DNA of 64,000 bases from Hyaloscypha bicolor E. Taxonomy: Eukaryota; Ascomycota; Leotiomycetes; Helotiales; Hyaloscyphaceae. The position numbers were made by a program, and so were the translations under genes. The notes under the pieces were generated by a model. It did not search any database. It was not told where the DNA came from and was given only the letters and a program-made list of their open reading frames with translations. Below are positions 46,201-60,264 of the stretch, in pieces. The stretch lies in assembly GCF_002865645.1 (NCBI RefSeq), contig NW_020194554.1, positions 372,001 through 436,000 on the forward strand, read 5' to 3'. Numbering within the stretch: position 1 is the first letter of the stretch; each line of letters opens with the position of its first letter.

Positions 46201-49178
46201 TAATTACTTTCTTTAGTAGTTTTATTAGAATATTATTAACTTTAGAAATCCTATACTTATTATAATTAAAAGTATATTAGGTTTCTAATTTGTTTTATTT
46301 ATTTCCGGAAGTATTAATATCTATATCTTTAGCTAGACTATTCCTTTATTTATTACTTTTTAGAATAGTATTCTTCTAGCCTCTTATATAAAATAGCTTT
46401 TTTTCTATTCTGGCTTATTTTTAGAAAACCTCTTTAGCTATTTTTACTTCTTTTTCCTTTTTCTTTAATAAGAAATCTATTATAATATTAATAGAAATAC
46501 TATTTATAGCCAAATCTTAATACTATTTATTAATTCTAGAACCTAAAATATTAGTAATTTTAATATAATTTCCTCTAAGGCAAAGCGGCTATTTAGATTT
46601 CCTAAATATAACTTATTTGCTTTTATATATAGATTCCGGTTAGCTAGTTTTCTTTTCTCTTTCTTGCCTAATAAACTAGATATTTCTTATTAATCTCTAG
46701 ATATTTTTAGGTTAAATATTCAAGTTATAATTAAATTCTTTTTCTCGGACTTGGGAAATAATTTAGTTAAACTACTAGTACTTACTAATAAGGAAAAAGG
46801 AAATACTTTCTTATTTAGGCTTAAATAGCTCTTTATACTATCTTTTATTAAATTAGTAAGTATATTTATAGTTTATAAGTTCTTCTATTAGTAAGTAATA
46901 GAACTAAAAGATATAAATATATTTTAAGTTAATATTATTATCCTTATTTCTACTATAATATCTATAGTAAATTCGTTTTCTTAGTTCTAGATCTATATTA
47001 TAAGCTATATTAACTTAAGTAGTATTTTCTAATTATACTTAAGACTAATTTCCTCTAGAATATAGTTATTTAGACTCTTTATCTATTCTAGTTTAATTAC
47101 TATAGCTACTATAGTATTCTTTATATTCTCTATTATAACTTCTAGTATATTTTTCCTAAAAACCCGAATTATATCTACTAGGCTATTAATATTATTATAT
47201 TTATTATAGTTAGCTAGATTATATAAATAGGCTATAAATATTCTCCCGAATTATAATAGTAGCTATATTAAATTATTTCTATAAGTTCTTTTAAGTTATA
47301 GTAGTAATAAATAGTTTTTTTTAGACTTCTTACTAGCTAGTTAATATTATTTCCCTTAGATTTACTACTTTTAGTAGGTTTTATATAATTAGCTATAGAT
47401 TAGGTTCTTTTCTTATTTATATATATAGTAGCTTTAGGAAATATAATAAGTGAGATTAGTAAAAAGTAATTATTTTCTAGCTTAGAAACTATATTATAGA
47501 CTATTATATTTAAGTATTTTTATTTAAGTCTAGATATATCTAAATTATTAGTAATATTAAAATAGTATTTCTTTTCTTTATACTAATAGAATATTACTAT
47601 CTTCTTATATATCTTACTATATTTATAGATAGAAATGTTTATAGGCTCGAAATTCGTATTTTTAAGAATATAATTCCTTACTAGAATAGATAATTCTTTT
47701 ATAAATTCTTAATACTAAATAATTTTATCTATTTCTTTCCTTTTTAGTAATTTCTTTAATATTCTATTAAATATATTAATATAAGATTTAGAAGAAATTC
47801 CTTTATTCTGGGCTTATATAATAATCTAATTAAGAAAGTTATAGCTAATTTTAAATATTTCCTAGTTATACTTTCGGAATTCCTTTAATAAGGCCTTAAA
47901 GAACTTAGTCTCCTAATAATTTTCTGGGTTATTAGTATAGTATTCCGGTATAGCTTTAATCTAATTCTTATAAATAGAAGAAATATAATAAATAATTCTC
48001 TTTCTTTTAGTATTATTGGAAATATAATAATTCTTATATATATTTATATATTATTCTAAAAATACAGAAATATTACTTTCCTGAAACTATAGTATTTTAG
48101 AGGCTCTTATAAGTAATAGGTTCAAATCCGGTACTAGTATATATTTATTCTTAGCTATATTAATCTCAATAATTTCTTCTATAATTAATTATAAAGTTTC
48201 TATATCTAAGACTTCTACTAATAAGGTTTCTAAAAAGCTAACTTTCCGTTTAAATATATCTTTTGGTTTGGGAATTAGAATTAGAAAGAAACTAATTAAT
48301 AATAATAAATATAGTCTAGATTTGAGTTTTAGTATTAGTAATAATATAATAGTAGTTTTTCTAGTTTTATTTCTATTACTTATATTCTCTTTTCTATTTC
48401 GTTAGCTTAATACCTATAGTATTTTCCCTTAATTTCACTAAACTAGATATATTCTATAATACTATTAATAAATATAATAAAAATAATAATAATAAAAACG
48501 ATTTCTCTAATTCTACTATTTTCTCTAATTTTTCTAAATTCTTCTTATTATCTTTATTTAATAACCTCTCTTTTCTCTAGAGACTTCTCTAATTTATTTA
48601 TATAATTTCTTATTTCTAATTTCCTTTTAATTTTTTCCGATTTCTATTTATTATTTTATTTAAAATTAAGAGTATTTCTCATTTTAAATATTCTTTTCGA
48701 ATTTAGAAATAAGCTTTATTACTAAGATTAAAGCTATTTTAATTCCGACTTTTATTATAACTAAAAATAATATATAAATTAATAATATAATCTTATTTCC
48801 GTATACTAAAGTCTATTTCTAACTAAAGTCTAACTTATACTATCTTAGTATAATATTTCTTATTTTATTTCCTTTATTTCTTTTCCTTTTATAATTAGCC
48901 TCTATTTTTATTACTCTTATATACTATACTAATAACTATATCTTATAACTAACTTGTATTCAAGTTACTAGATATATCGGAAATTAATATAAGATACTAA
49001 AATTAATATTTATATATCTTTAATATTTTAGCCTTAGGCTTAAGGTATTATAATAGCCCTTTTTCTCTTCTAACTTACTAAGCTAATAATTTGCCTTATA
49101 GATATCTCTTAGAACTTTATAAGAGTATTACCTTAATTATAAAGTTTCTATTCTCCCTATATTACTTATTATAAAATA

Positions 49179-49481
49179 TATAGAAAGAAAACTATAATAA
49201 GATAAAAACCTATATAAAATATACTAGAATATAAAACGTAACTTAATAGTAAAATAATAAATTAAAAGTATAAATAATAAAGTATAAATAGTATATAGTA
49301 TATATAAGCTTAATTAATTAAATATTTATAAAGAATTATTTTCTAAGTCTATAGAAAAACTAGCTCTCTTATATAATTTCTGCAAGTTATATATAAAAGA
49401 CCGCGGCTTTTACTATATAACCTAAATCTTAAAACCGTTAAAATAATATAATTTTTAATAAATATGGCTTATTATACTATA
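49179..49481 (-). repeat. Gypsy B LTR (5' copy)
   Basis: 303 bp direct repeat of 36,059-36,389, with two copies of the 14-bp unit (49,267-49,294) and mostly C/T and G/A differences from its partner. Confidence 0.75.
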
Positions 49482-52400
49482 TTAGCTCTAGCTAATTATA
49501 GAAATATTAGTACTAGTAATTCGAACTATATAATTATACGAGATTATTAATTACTTATAGAAAATATAACTAGATATATTTATTTTATTAATAATAAAAG
49601 TATTTATAATAAAGGAAAATATATATATATAAAAATACTATAATAATACTTAAAGATATAAGAGAAAGAAATATCTTATATCCGTAATAAAATAAATTTA
49701 TAATAAAATACTATAAATATAATAGATATATAATAAATTAGTATTTGACTTTCTTAGTAGAAATTCCTTTATAATAATCGAGAATTATTCAGACTTTATT
49801 AAATATTAGAAGTATATTAATAAAGGACTAGTTATACTACTTATACTTTAGCTTCTTAAATAATAATAGATATCTGTACTTATATAGAAATAATATAGAT
49901 AATTCGAAATCTAATTCGGAAAATAATATAGAAAATAGTAAATTAGATAGAATTATAATAGACTTCTTTATCTTTTATTTCTTTTTACTATATTTCTTAT
50001 TAAATTTTATTATCTTATACTTTTATAATATTATAAAATTATTACTTATATATTTCCGAAGCTTATAAAGATTATTTTCCTAAAAAAAATATATCTGCCT
50101 TTATTATATCTAATATATAATAATATATATAGCTCTATAAAAATATTACTAATTAGCTCTTTTTTAGTAATGCTTTTCCTTAAATATAATCGGACTTATT
50201 AGATAATTACTTAATCTTAGTATTCTTAGTTATATATTAAGAATATTAAGGGTTTACGGCTTTATTATTCTTTATAAAAAATATCTTAATCTTTTTAGCT
50301 TTGCCTTTAAAGTTAGCCTTAATTTACGGGATATTAGCCGAGAAATTATTAGAATTATTAACTATTATCTTTTTTATAAATAGTTCCTTATTTATTATCT
50401 TTCTATTTTCCGGAAAGCAATTATATTTCCTCTTATTACTTATTATAATAGGTTCTTTATTAGACGAAATAGCTTTAGTAGAATTAGTAATAGATTAGTT
50501 ATTAATATATAATAGGTAATTCTATTTAGAGAAAAAATATAAATAATTAATAATAAGATATAAATAAATATATAGGTTATAGGCTTAATAGATTTTAAAA
50601 TACTTGAAATATTATTTATTAAAATATAAACTAATTTCTAGTATATATAAGTAGTTCTTATTATTCTCGGCTTATAATAGCTTATAGCTAGTAATTAGAA
50701 TATTACTATATTAGTGAGAAGTACTTATATAATATAAATATAATATAAGATATAAGATATATAATATAGAGACAAATATAAATACTATAAATATAAATAA
50801 GGAAAAGATTTATTAGTAAATATAATATATATAATAAATTAAAAATTAATAAATTAAGGTAATAATAAATTTAAATATTAATAATACTTTTAATACTACT
50901 AGTAGAACCGAATTCTTATATAAGAGAAAGCTTATAAATACTATATTAAAATATAAGCTTTTTAATATAAAACTAGTAAGGCTATTAGTTTTTCTTTATA
51001 TTTTATAATAAGCTTATAGATATCTTAGAAATATTTTAAAAAATACTAGTTATTATATTAATTTCCGTAATCTTTAAACTTAATAAGATATTTAATATAA
51101 TTCTTTCTATTATACTATATAATATATTAGTTAATTATATATTCTAACTCGTATATTTTCTATTTATTATTATTACTCTAATTCTTAAAGGGCTTCTAAA
51201 TATTAGGGAATAGTTTTTTAAAGAAATTATTACTAAGTAATACTAGTATTAAATATATAATTGAGATTACTAAATAGATTTTCTAATAAAAAAATAGATT
51301 TAACTTATATATTAGCTTCCCGATTTTCTTTCTAATATAAAAGGGATCTATTCTCTATTTAGAAATCTTATAATTCGGTTTTTCGAGTAATTAGTATTTT
51401 TTATATAATTTAAGATATATTATATTACTAATATTTAACTTAATAGAAATATAATATAAATTATAGTATTTCTTTACTATATTAGTAATAAATTTAATAG
51501 CTAATTTAATATTAATATATTTTAAATTCCTAATAATCTATTATATAGCACTAGTTATATAGTGCCACTGCACGTGACTTAGTATATAGCTAGTACTTTT
51601 AGCCGGATATATAGCCTTTAGCTTAATTCAAGCTCTTTATTACTACTATAATATTATCTTATTATAATATAATCTCTAGAATTCTATTATTATCTAAAGC
51701 CAGAAAAAATAAAGAAATATTTGCCTTTAATTCTTATATAACCTTATTTAAACTATAGCTAATAAAATATAAAAAGATATTATTAAATACTACTTATAAA
51801 GGAATTACTTCTATAAATTATACTTAATTAGAGAACTTATATATATAATACCGGATTACAATTTCTATTTACTAGTTCTTAATTTCGGATTAGTTATTAG
51901 ATTATAGATATTAAGCTATAAAAAATAGTAACTTTATATTTATTATAGCTCAAATTACTTTTTATAAATTAAATATAAATTTTAGATTATAATTAGAAAT
52001 AAATACTCTAGAAATGCCTTAGTTATAAATAAAAATATTATATCTATTAAGTATTTATAATATAATTACTAGAATTTCTAGTAAAGCTAAGATAAAATCT
52101 ATAGTAATTATATAAAAGAAAAGTAATATAATAATAATAAGATATAATATACTATTTAGGCAAGTTCCCTATATATTATTTACTAGATAGCTAAAGCAAA
52201 ACTTAATATAATTAAGAACTTTCTTTATTAAACAGGAAATATAAAAACTATAAAGCTTATTATAAATATAATTAAAACCAAAATATTAGTTATTATAAAT
52301 TATAAATAATAAAGTCTTTATATAAGTACGAGATATATATAATTATAAAGTTCCGAATAGCGAAATATAATAAAAAAGACTACTTTTAATTTTGAAGTTT

Positions 52401-55400
52401 ATATTATATATCTTAAAAAAGAAATTACTTTCTAAAACTAACTCGAGAAAATCTAGTAATTATAGAATATAGGCAAAATAAGGGTTCTTTATATATCTAT
52501 TATAAAGCTCGGTCCTAAATTTATTACTTATATTTAATTCGGAAAATATATATATATTATTAAGCTTATTATTATAAGAGATATTACGAGATTCGAATAT
52601 AATAAAATAAAATAAAATATCGGAAATAATATTTAATTTACTAGAAATATAGTAAATATTAAGCCAATATTATAATAAGTACTATAAAGTAATAATAAGT
52701 CTTATATTTGCCTTATTTATATTATTTATTACTAATAATATTTAGTTATAAATACTTCTAGTAATAATATAATTAGTTAATATAATAACTAGATTCTAGG
52801 CTAATTAGAGTATTATATATAGTTTATAGTAGATATATAGTAAATATATTACCTTAAGCTCGATAGATTTATAGTTCTTTTCTATTATATTTAGAAGCTT
52901 ACTAAGAAATAATATTAGTTATATAGCTATAAATATAATCTTATTAAGATTTAAGGAAATAATATAATTCTATTTAAAATAAAATACGAGAATACTAAAA
53001 CCTCTCTTATTTAAAATATTAATTTTGAGATATAGCTATTTTACTAGATTATAGTAAATAAGTACTTTAGAATTTAATAAATAGCTTTTAATAGATTTAA
53101 ATAAAGTAACTTTCTTTTTACTAGATTCCTACTTAATTCTTGCTATATATTTTTTTCTCTTTATTTTAGTTACTTTCTATTTATAGCTAATTATAAGTAA
53201 TTCTATTTTTTTTTCTATAATAGTTTAATTATCTTTATATAATATAAAATATATTAGTAAAGCTAACTAACTATTCTAATAAAGTACTTTAGTTACTAAA
53301 GGTTCTTCGGAAATTATATAGCTTTTATAGTAGTTATATATTTCTCTATTATACTTATTTCGAAGCTATTAATATAATAGCCAAGTAATTCTACTAATAA
53401 ATATTCTAGAAATATCTTTTTCCTAGAAAATAAGATATATTTCTTCTTAAATAAATAAAAAATAATATGAAAATACTAAAAATATTCCTGAAATAATTTA
53501 GAGAATATAATAATATTATTAATAAAATAATAGTAGAAATAATTATAGTTCTTTAAAAAGCAATCTATAAAATATTAAATATATACTAGAGAACTATAAT
53601 AACTTATAAGAGCTACTTTAGAAGTCTCTTATTTTTAGTAAGAAATTATAGTAAAATACTTTTAATATTTTTCCTTAATAAAGAATTAATAGAAAAATAA
53701 TAATATATTTATAATAGAGATATACTTGGCTTCCCTAAATATATTAATAATATTTTATTATAATAGTATAGAGTAGTTATTAGGGATTTTAAGGCTATTA
53801 AAAACTTTTAAATTAATAACTAGATATTCTTTAGGTTTCTTATTAATGTTTTTCTAGATAATAAATACGGGCTAACTAAAAGAAATAATATTTTATAGGA
53901 AATATATTTTATTTTATATATAAAGACTATTAAATACCTTATTAATAATCTATTAATTACGAATTCTAACTAGATAAATTCTATACTTGATTTTCTTATT
54001 CTACTAGTCTTTAATAAAAGAAATCTCTATATACTTATTCTCTAGTATATTAATCGGGTTCCTGCTATTTTTCTAATACTACTCGAATTTAATAATAAGA
54101 CTCTCGATTTGGCTAGTAAGAGTTAGGTTCTTAATATAAATACATATTTTATTACTAAGAACTCTCTTATAAATCTCGGAGAACTTTATAATTCCTATAA
54201 TCTTTATAGATCTTAAAGAAATAGATACTTTTCTATTAAGTTTCTTATTAAGTTTATTAAATATAATTATATAATAACTTTCTTCTTTAAAGTCTCGAAT
54301 TATATTAAGTTTTATATAATATGAAATTATCTATAACTTATTTATAATATTTATATAGGTAATATAATTACTAGAATTTATTAATATATTATATATACTT
54401 ATAAAACAGATATCTAGTATATAGTTATATCCGAATAATAATATATTATAAGTTATATTAATATAAACTATATTTCCGAGAGAAATAATAGTTTATTACT
54501 TAATAAGAACCTTATAAATAACTCGGGTACCTTAGATATATATCTTAATAAGAACTATAAAACTATTAATTATACTAAAAATAATAATATAATCTAGTAT
54601 ATTAATTAATACTTTATATAAAATAAGGAAGCCGTTTCCTAAAAGAAGTAAGGAATTAAGGTTATTTATAACTTATATATTAATTATAACTTTACTAAGA
54701 ACTAAATAATTATTAATTTTTCTATAAATATATAAATTAAAGATAGCTTAGCCTCGAAGCTATTAGACTAAAGTAATTTCTTTAATAACTATTTCTTTTA
54801 TTATATTAATTCTTATAAATGAGTTTTTTAATAGCTATTTATAATCTACTAATAGTTATAAATAGTTAGTATTTATATAAATCTGAAATACTTTACTTTC
54901 TAGTATAATCTTAATACTTAAGGTAATATATTTATATCTAGTAATACTAATAGATAATAAAGTCTCGGTAGAAGTTACTATAATAACCTTAATATTTATA
55001 AGACCGGGCTAAATAGACTTAATAATACTACTTATAATAGAAATTCTCTTTACTTTTACTAAATATAAGTTAGAGTATATATATTTAAAAAGTTTATTTC
55101 GAGACTCAAATATAGATTTATACTTCTTATAAATAGTTATAGGCTTAATTATAAAGATTATAGGAATTACTATATATATATTATTCTCTGGTTTACTAAT
55201 AGAATCTAATTTCTCAGAGAAAATATAGCTATATTTTTAAAGCTTATTATTATATTAGATACTATATTTTTTTTAGAGATATTAAAGTAGTTATTATTAA
55301 TTATATTACTATTATTAAATTAATAGAAATAATAATAATACTAATTTCCGTTAGAATTATTTTTTAAGAATAATATACTAAAATAAATATATTTCTTTAT

Positions 55401-57087
55401 ATTTTTCTTATTTTTTATAAACCCTATAATTAGCTATAAATATAAATAGTAATATAAAAAAGCCTTCTAATTATTCTTTTATAATATATTAGTAAAGTTC
55501 TGGGAGCTATTTAATAGCTATAGCTATTAAGATTAAGATTTAAGATTTAAGAAGAAATAAAATAAGTAAAAGTTTATATTTAGATAAAAGAATTAAACTA
55601 GTTAATAATTCCGTTTATAATTATAATTTTAATTCCGGTAAGAGAAATATATATTACCTGCCGGATAATAGTCTATTCTTATTAATTCTTGTAATCTATT
55701 ATTCTTTATATAATAAATCTCGGATTATAAATCTTACTTTAATATTACTATATTTATAAACTATCTAAATATAGTATTTTTAGTAAGTCTCTTAATATAT
55801 ATTTTAAGTTCCGAATTCAAGTTATTTCAGGCTTATAATAGCTACTAGATTAGCTTATTAAACTCGGCGGCTTTAGTATATTATATAATAAATACTATAT
55901 AGAAATATATATTCTTACTAGTTCTTATATTATTTTTAGTATATATTTCTAATTATAATTTTCTTAAGGTAGTTAATAGAGGATCCTTAAAATATTAAAT
56001 TAATGCCTTTATTTACTATTTAATACTATTTTAAGAGAACTTAAGTTCGGCTCGGTATAAATTATCTAGCTTACTAGTATACTACTTAAATACTACTTCC
56101 CGAAGACAAGTAATAAGATTTTAATATATAACTATAGCTTATTTACTAGTTATATTATCTTATATTATATCTATAAAAAGATATATATTTCTCTAGTAAA
56201 TATTATTTCTAATAGTAATATAATCTCTCTTTTCTTCTAACTTAGTAAGATCTAGATCGAAATATCTAATATTAGTAGTTCTTTACCGGATATCTATAAG
56301 GTCTATATAGTCTTAAAAGAAAACAGGTAGTAAAGTAGTATTTCCTCCTTTATTTCCGTATTACTATCCGAATATAGTAATAACTATATTAGTAATTATA
56401 GCTACTATATTTTTTCTAGAGAGTGATTTGCCTATAGCTTATAAAGAACCTTAATATATATCCTCGGTTTTATTAGTTTATAGAGAATCTCGGTATATAT
56501 TCTCTATCTTATCTAATTCTTGCAAATTCTCTCTTTATTTACTAGTATTTATATTTGTAGTATATATAGCAAGTAGTAAAGTATAGTCCGTATCTTTCTA
56601 ATTTCCAGAGATATTATATAAAGAAGTCAAAAAAATCAAGAACTCGAGGATCTTATATATCTATATCGAGAATTTATATAAAGTCTTTCTAAAGAATAAG
56701 TTATTAATTACCTAATTACTAGAAAAGAAGCTTGGTTCTATAAAGTATTAGCTATTTAATATAAAGGAGATTAAGGCTTTATATTAAGGATAATATATTA
56801 TAATTCCCTTAATTATTCTATAATTAGTTATACTAATTTCCTTAAATAAAATATAATTTAATACAAGAAAGAAGCGGAATTAATAAGTTTTCTCGATAAG
56901 TTTACTAGGCAACTTGTCTATTAGTAGTTAATAGTAATATATATATTAGCGAGTATTATATAACCGAGTATAAATTATACTCAGTTTGCAGTATATAATA
57001 TTTGAACCAAAAATAAAGGCCTAGAATAGTATTATAAAGCTTAAATAAAGCCTATAATAATAGTATACCTGGTATTACTACTATTTA

Positions 57088-57189
57088 TGGGAATTATTAA
57101 TGTATTTCTAGATAATTCTATTAATTCTATAGGGATTCTAGTTCTAGTAATTATAATTATATTATTATATATCTTCTATTAGCCTAATA
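57088..57189 (-). repeat. Gypsy A 5' LTR
   Basis: 102-bp partner of 35,802-35,903, identical in length with scattered transitions; it marks the right end of element A, beyond which the mariner-like half (57,190-57,753) resumes. Confidence 0.65.
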
Positions 57190-57755
57190 TATAAGAATTT
57201 AAATAATTATAATAATTATTAAAAACTTATATTAAAAATCAAATTTATATATATAATAAATATTTTTTAGACTTTTAAGGGCTTAAGCTTCTTTATAAAT
57301 AGTATTAAGGAAATTGAATTAATTAATTTCTTTTAAAATAAATTACTTTTAATTATTTTAAAAATTTAAAAATAAAACTTAATTTTTAAAAAAATCAAAA
57401 CTTTAAAATTATATTTCTTATTTTATAAGGCATTTAAAGCTATATTTGAGCTGTGAAATTTAATATATATTATTTTAAAATAAATTATATAAAGGCTTTA
57501 TAAGATTTATTATTATTATAAAAGTTATTAATCTTTTTAATAAATTATTTATTTCTTAAAAAAGTATAAATATTATTAATAAAATTATGAAATTGTTATA
57601 AAAGTAATATAAAGTATAGAAATAGAGTACTTAGTAATTCTATAATAGCTTACCGTTTATAAATATAATTTACGGTTATTTAATAATTAAATATTTTAGT
57701 TTTCTAGTAAGGCGTGCATTCAAGCGGGCCGTGCATTTAAGCGGGAGATCGAGTA

Positions 57756-58518
57756 ATTAGCGCGATTCGCCAGCCAAACGCCCACACCACTCAACCGCCC
57801 ACTTTTACTGCCCCTGTCAGAACTCCAAAAAATTAACTTCCCTTTAAAACTTATATCAAACGATACGTAGTCTATAAGGCTATACTCGACAAATCAAAAA
57901 AATTTAATTGGAACTATTATAGAAGTTATTATAGTATCCCACGATCATATATTAGTTTGCCACTAGCGTCTTAGCAGCCGCTGTACCGTTGCTATATATA
58001 TCCTTCTGGTTGCCAAGTACGCTCTGGGACCAGAGAATATAGACAACAAGCTGAAAGTAAAACTCATTTGGACATTAATTGGGTCACTGGTTTTTATGTG
58101 CTCTGCTAGGAAATGTAACTTCGATTCAGGATGGTTTGGCTGCAAACATTGCTTTTGGAGGGAACATGTCGCTTGTGAGGTAGTGGTGGGGTGTCTAAGA
58201 AACATCCACCACCCCCAGCTACATGTGAAGCTCAGCGTTCATCAATATTTGAAACTGGGCGATTGTTGAAACAAGATGGCTGATCTACTGAGGCGTATTT
58301 GGTGGAGATGATGGATGTCGTTCGCTTCCTTCTAGTTGTTTAATCGGCGGTTGATTTTCGCTTTCGATTCGCTAACAAATTTGGTGGACGTGTATCACGA
58401 CCAAACGGAGGCGCGTGACCCCTAGAGGACACCTGGGGCGTCCTTTCCTTTCCGCATTTTCTTCCCACAGCCTTACATCTTCTTCAGTGTTCATTTTCTT
58501 CACACCAAGAGTCCCAAA
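57756..58518. other. Intergenic, promoter of the surface protein gene
   Basis: Normal composition resumes right after the TIR. An 80-codon minus-strand frame at 57,963-58,205 shows no recognisable domain and I do not call it. CT-rich leader sequence at 58,440-58,510 fits a fungal 5' UTR. Confidence 0.4.
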
Positions 58519-59511
58519 ATGCCTCGATATCTCCTCCAGCTATTACTCACGTCGGCTGCCAGCGTAGCAGCATTATCAGATTGTTACTATCCAAATGGCA
58601 TCGCCGTTGCACTCTCGGCAGCATACCAGCCATGTATCTCAACAGAGAATGTCTTCTCCATGTGCTGCGTGCTCAACGTCACTGCTCTCGTAGGCCTGGG
58701 GGAAAGTGCGGCAAACCTCGACACCTGTCTCCCGAATGGCATGTGTCAACCTCCAGCTAGCGTAGGAGGCTACGCACGCGACTTATGTACGGACCCGACG
58801 TGGAAAAGTCCAAATTGCTTGAACGTGTGTGTTGGAGGATCTGTAAGCCACTGGTTTCTCCAGAGTAACCTCTGGTAGAACTAATTATACTAGGATGGCG
58901 GCTCTGCGGACGATACCAGCTTTTTAACACAATGCACCGATGGCTCCTGGTGCTGCGGAGCAAAGAACACCGCATGCTGCAACAACAACCAAGGCTTCCA
59001 AGTCGCAAAAGCCATTTCTCCCTATGCAGCCGCTTCGAGTTCCACAGCCAAAGGGACAACCTCCTCTCCAACCGGCACAGGCACTGGAACTGTTTCCTCA
59101 TCCCAATCTTCTCAAACCAGCTCCTCCACCCACGCGCCCGTTAAATCCAACACAAACGGCGCGGAAATCGGACTCGGTGCTGTTCTTGGCGTGATTCTAC
59201 TCGCTGTTGTAGTAGTCGGTATATTCATCTTTGTCAAAAAGCAAAGAAGTCACAGAGCACTGGTGGAGTTGGGTGGTGATTTGAAGGCGAGTTATCCAAT
59301 GAAGCCGATTCAGCAGCAGGGTGGGAATGGGGGGATCGGGTATACGAATCAGTATAACGCGTACCAGGCTCCGAATGAAGGCGGAGGTAGAGGACTGGTT
59401 CAGAATCAGCAGCACGGCAATTCGAACGGGTATGGGATTACCCCTGCGTCGGCGGGCATATATGCCGCTGAGATGGACGGGATTGGTGGGAAAGGAGGGG
59501 GAAATAAATAA
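58519..59511 (+). CDS. Cys-rich single-pass cell-surface protein
   Basis: Exons 58519-58842 and 58894-59511; the 51-nt intron (GTAAGC..CTAG) is phase 0. The product is about 313 residues. A signal peptide (MPRYLLQLLLTSAASVAALS) is followed by a Cys-rich ectodomain (DCYYPNGIAV, ENVFSMCCVLN, CLPNGMCQPP, then CTDGSWCCGAKNTACCNNNQ). A Ser/Thr-rich mucin-like stalk comes next, then one membrane span (LGAVLGVILLAVVVVGIFIF), a KKQRSHR stop-transfer and a Gly/Gln/Asn-rich cytoplasmic tail. The architecture resembles fungal wall-stress-sensor-like or mid2-like proteins, but the Cys pattern is not WSC; function unknown. The intron lies within the ectodomain. Confidence 0.85.
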
Positions 59512-60264
59512 AGTGGGATTCAAGATCTGGTGTTTTGGGTGTTCATTTTCTGGCAAAAAAAATTGAGGTGTTGCTGGTCGTCCCTGAAGATATGATAACA
59601 CAGGATATTATGGCCAAGGAAAGGGAATCTCGCTTTTCCATCGATGCAAATAACTCAGGCGATTTCTGGGTGAGGGTGAGTGAGCTCTGCACCGACAGGG
59701 AAAATCAGCGGTGAAGCAGCGACCTCTGATATATCAAGTTGCACTTTCATAGAGATGAGGAGACAAGAGGGGATCAAGTGAAATGAAAAAAGTGAGCGTT
59801 AAGGATCGAAGGCACTAACCCGATGCCACAAATCACAAGGAATCATCAGCATACTCAAGCGACCAAACGTGGGAAAGAACAATTCATTTCATCCCCAAAG
59901 CTATAGACTATATACAACGAACGAGCGACCTTCGTAATCCCTTCCCCGCTGTGCTATGCTACGCTGCGCTGTTTCAAAGAAAACAAAGGGAAACAAAGTA
60001 ATGTGTGAAAATGGGGTATTCGCAATCTGATCTGTCTGTGCATGCGTGTATGTCATCGGGGTATCAATCTAGAAATTATGTATCCTCCCTCCTCTCCCCC
60101 CTTCTTCCTTTCATCCTCACTTCCCTGCCATCAATCTTGGCTTCCCCCTTCCCTTCTCATTCTCCCCACTGTTCAGAACAAAGGAAATACTCCATCAATA
60201 AGTCTCATACCAATCTTGGTATTATAAGCTGAAAGTGTTTGGCGTGCAAGAATAACGGATCAGG
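59512..60264. other. Intergenic, 3' flanks of converging genes
   Basis: Convergent gene ends face each other here. A pyrimidine-rich stretch at 60,078-60,170 lies on the plus strand. No gene or repeat recognised. Confidence 0.4.

Larger units (their letters stand above)
36059..49481 (-). mobile_element. Gypsy element B, nested in element A
   Basis: Long direct repeats (36,059-36,389 and 49,179-49,481) flank 12.8 kb coded on the minus strand. A gag region at about 48.2-47.5 kb reads ILVPDLNLLLIRA, then (with stops) IKAIPEYYTNNPENY and FFKALLKEFRKYN, the Retrotrans_gag pattern. RT appears at about 43.86 kb (FYYNNIVIIS, decayed DD box). RNase H is at 43.6-43.25 kb, including YNITKRKY, LIKYL, FWLYKVYFILELDTNILII and SKAAIDLSRALVTY, a strong match to fungal Gypsy RNase H. 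Everything carries TAA/TAG stops from RIP. Bases flanking the LTRs (CTAG left, TTAG right) fit a 4-bp target duplication with one C-to-T change. The length exceeds a normal Gypsy, so further unseen insertions are likely at 36.4-41.8 kb. Confidence 0.72.
35802..57189 (-). mobile_element. Gypsy element A, RIP-degraded
   Basis: Direct repeats of 102 bp (35,802-35,903 and 57,088-57,189), both starting TGGGAATTATTA and ending CTATTAGCCTAATA, are taken as short LTRs. On the minus strand the order is RT, RNase H, integrase: FINNIIIFSK (decayed YxDD box) at about 53.5 kb; a run including NYKSIELKVIYLL and NIIPDILSRL-like ends (with stop codons) at 52.9-52.6 kb for RNase H; and RIDPFYIRKKIGKLIYKLNL, the integrase GPY/F region, at about 51.3 kb. 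This order defines Ty3/Gypsy. Stops are TAA/TAG where CAA/CAG/TGG are expected, the RIP signature. Gag should lie at about 55-56.8 kb. Element B is inserted between the integrase and the 3' LTR. Confidence 0.75.
35152..57753. mobile_element. Mariner-like TIR element, host of a transposon nest
   Basis: The two edges of the AT-rich block are inverted repeats: CTCGATTTCCCGCTTAAATG.. at the left and ..CATTTAAGCGGGAGATCGAG at the right, each bordered outside by TA (35,150-35,151 and 57,754-57,755), the target duplication of Tc1/mariner elements. At the right the motif CCCGCTTRAATGCACG is present twice in tandem; the left second copy is degraded. Subtracting the nested Gypsy insertion (35,802-57,189) leaves about 1.2 kb, a normal size for mariner. 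The remaining sequence is strongly AT-rich and stop-dense, so no transposase can be read. Base composition changes abruptly at these ends. Confidence 0.65.

Noticed and set aside
50301..50498. 65-codon plus-strand open frame in the AT-rich block
   Set aside because: It is the only long frame there by chance of composition, Leu/Ile-rich, antisense to element A and without a recognisable domain.
35152..57753. A giant mobile element such as a Starship, or an AT-rich centromere-like region
   Set aside because: The interior resolves into nested LTR and TIR elements with their own ends and Gypsy domains; no captain-type recombinase gene or cargo genes can be read, and the block is small for a centromere. 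A centromeric role cannot be excluded from sequence alone.
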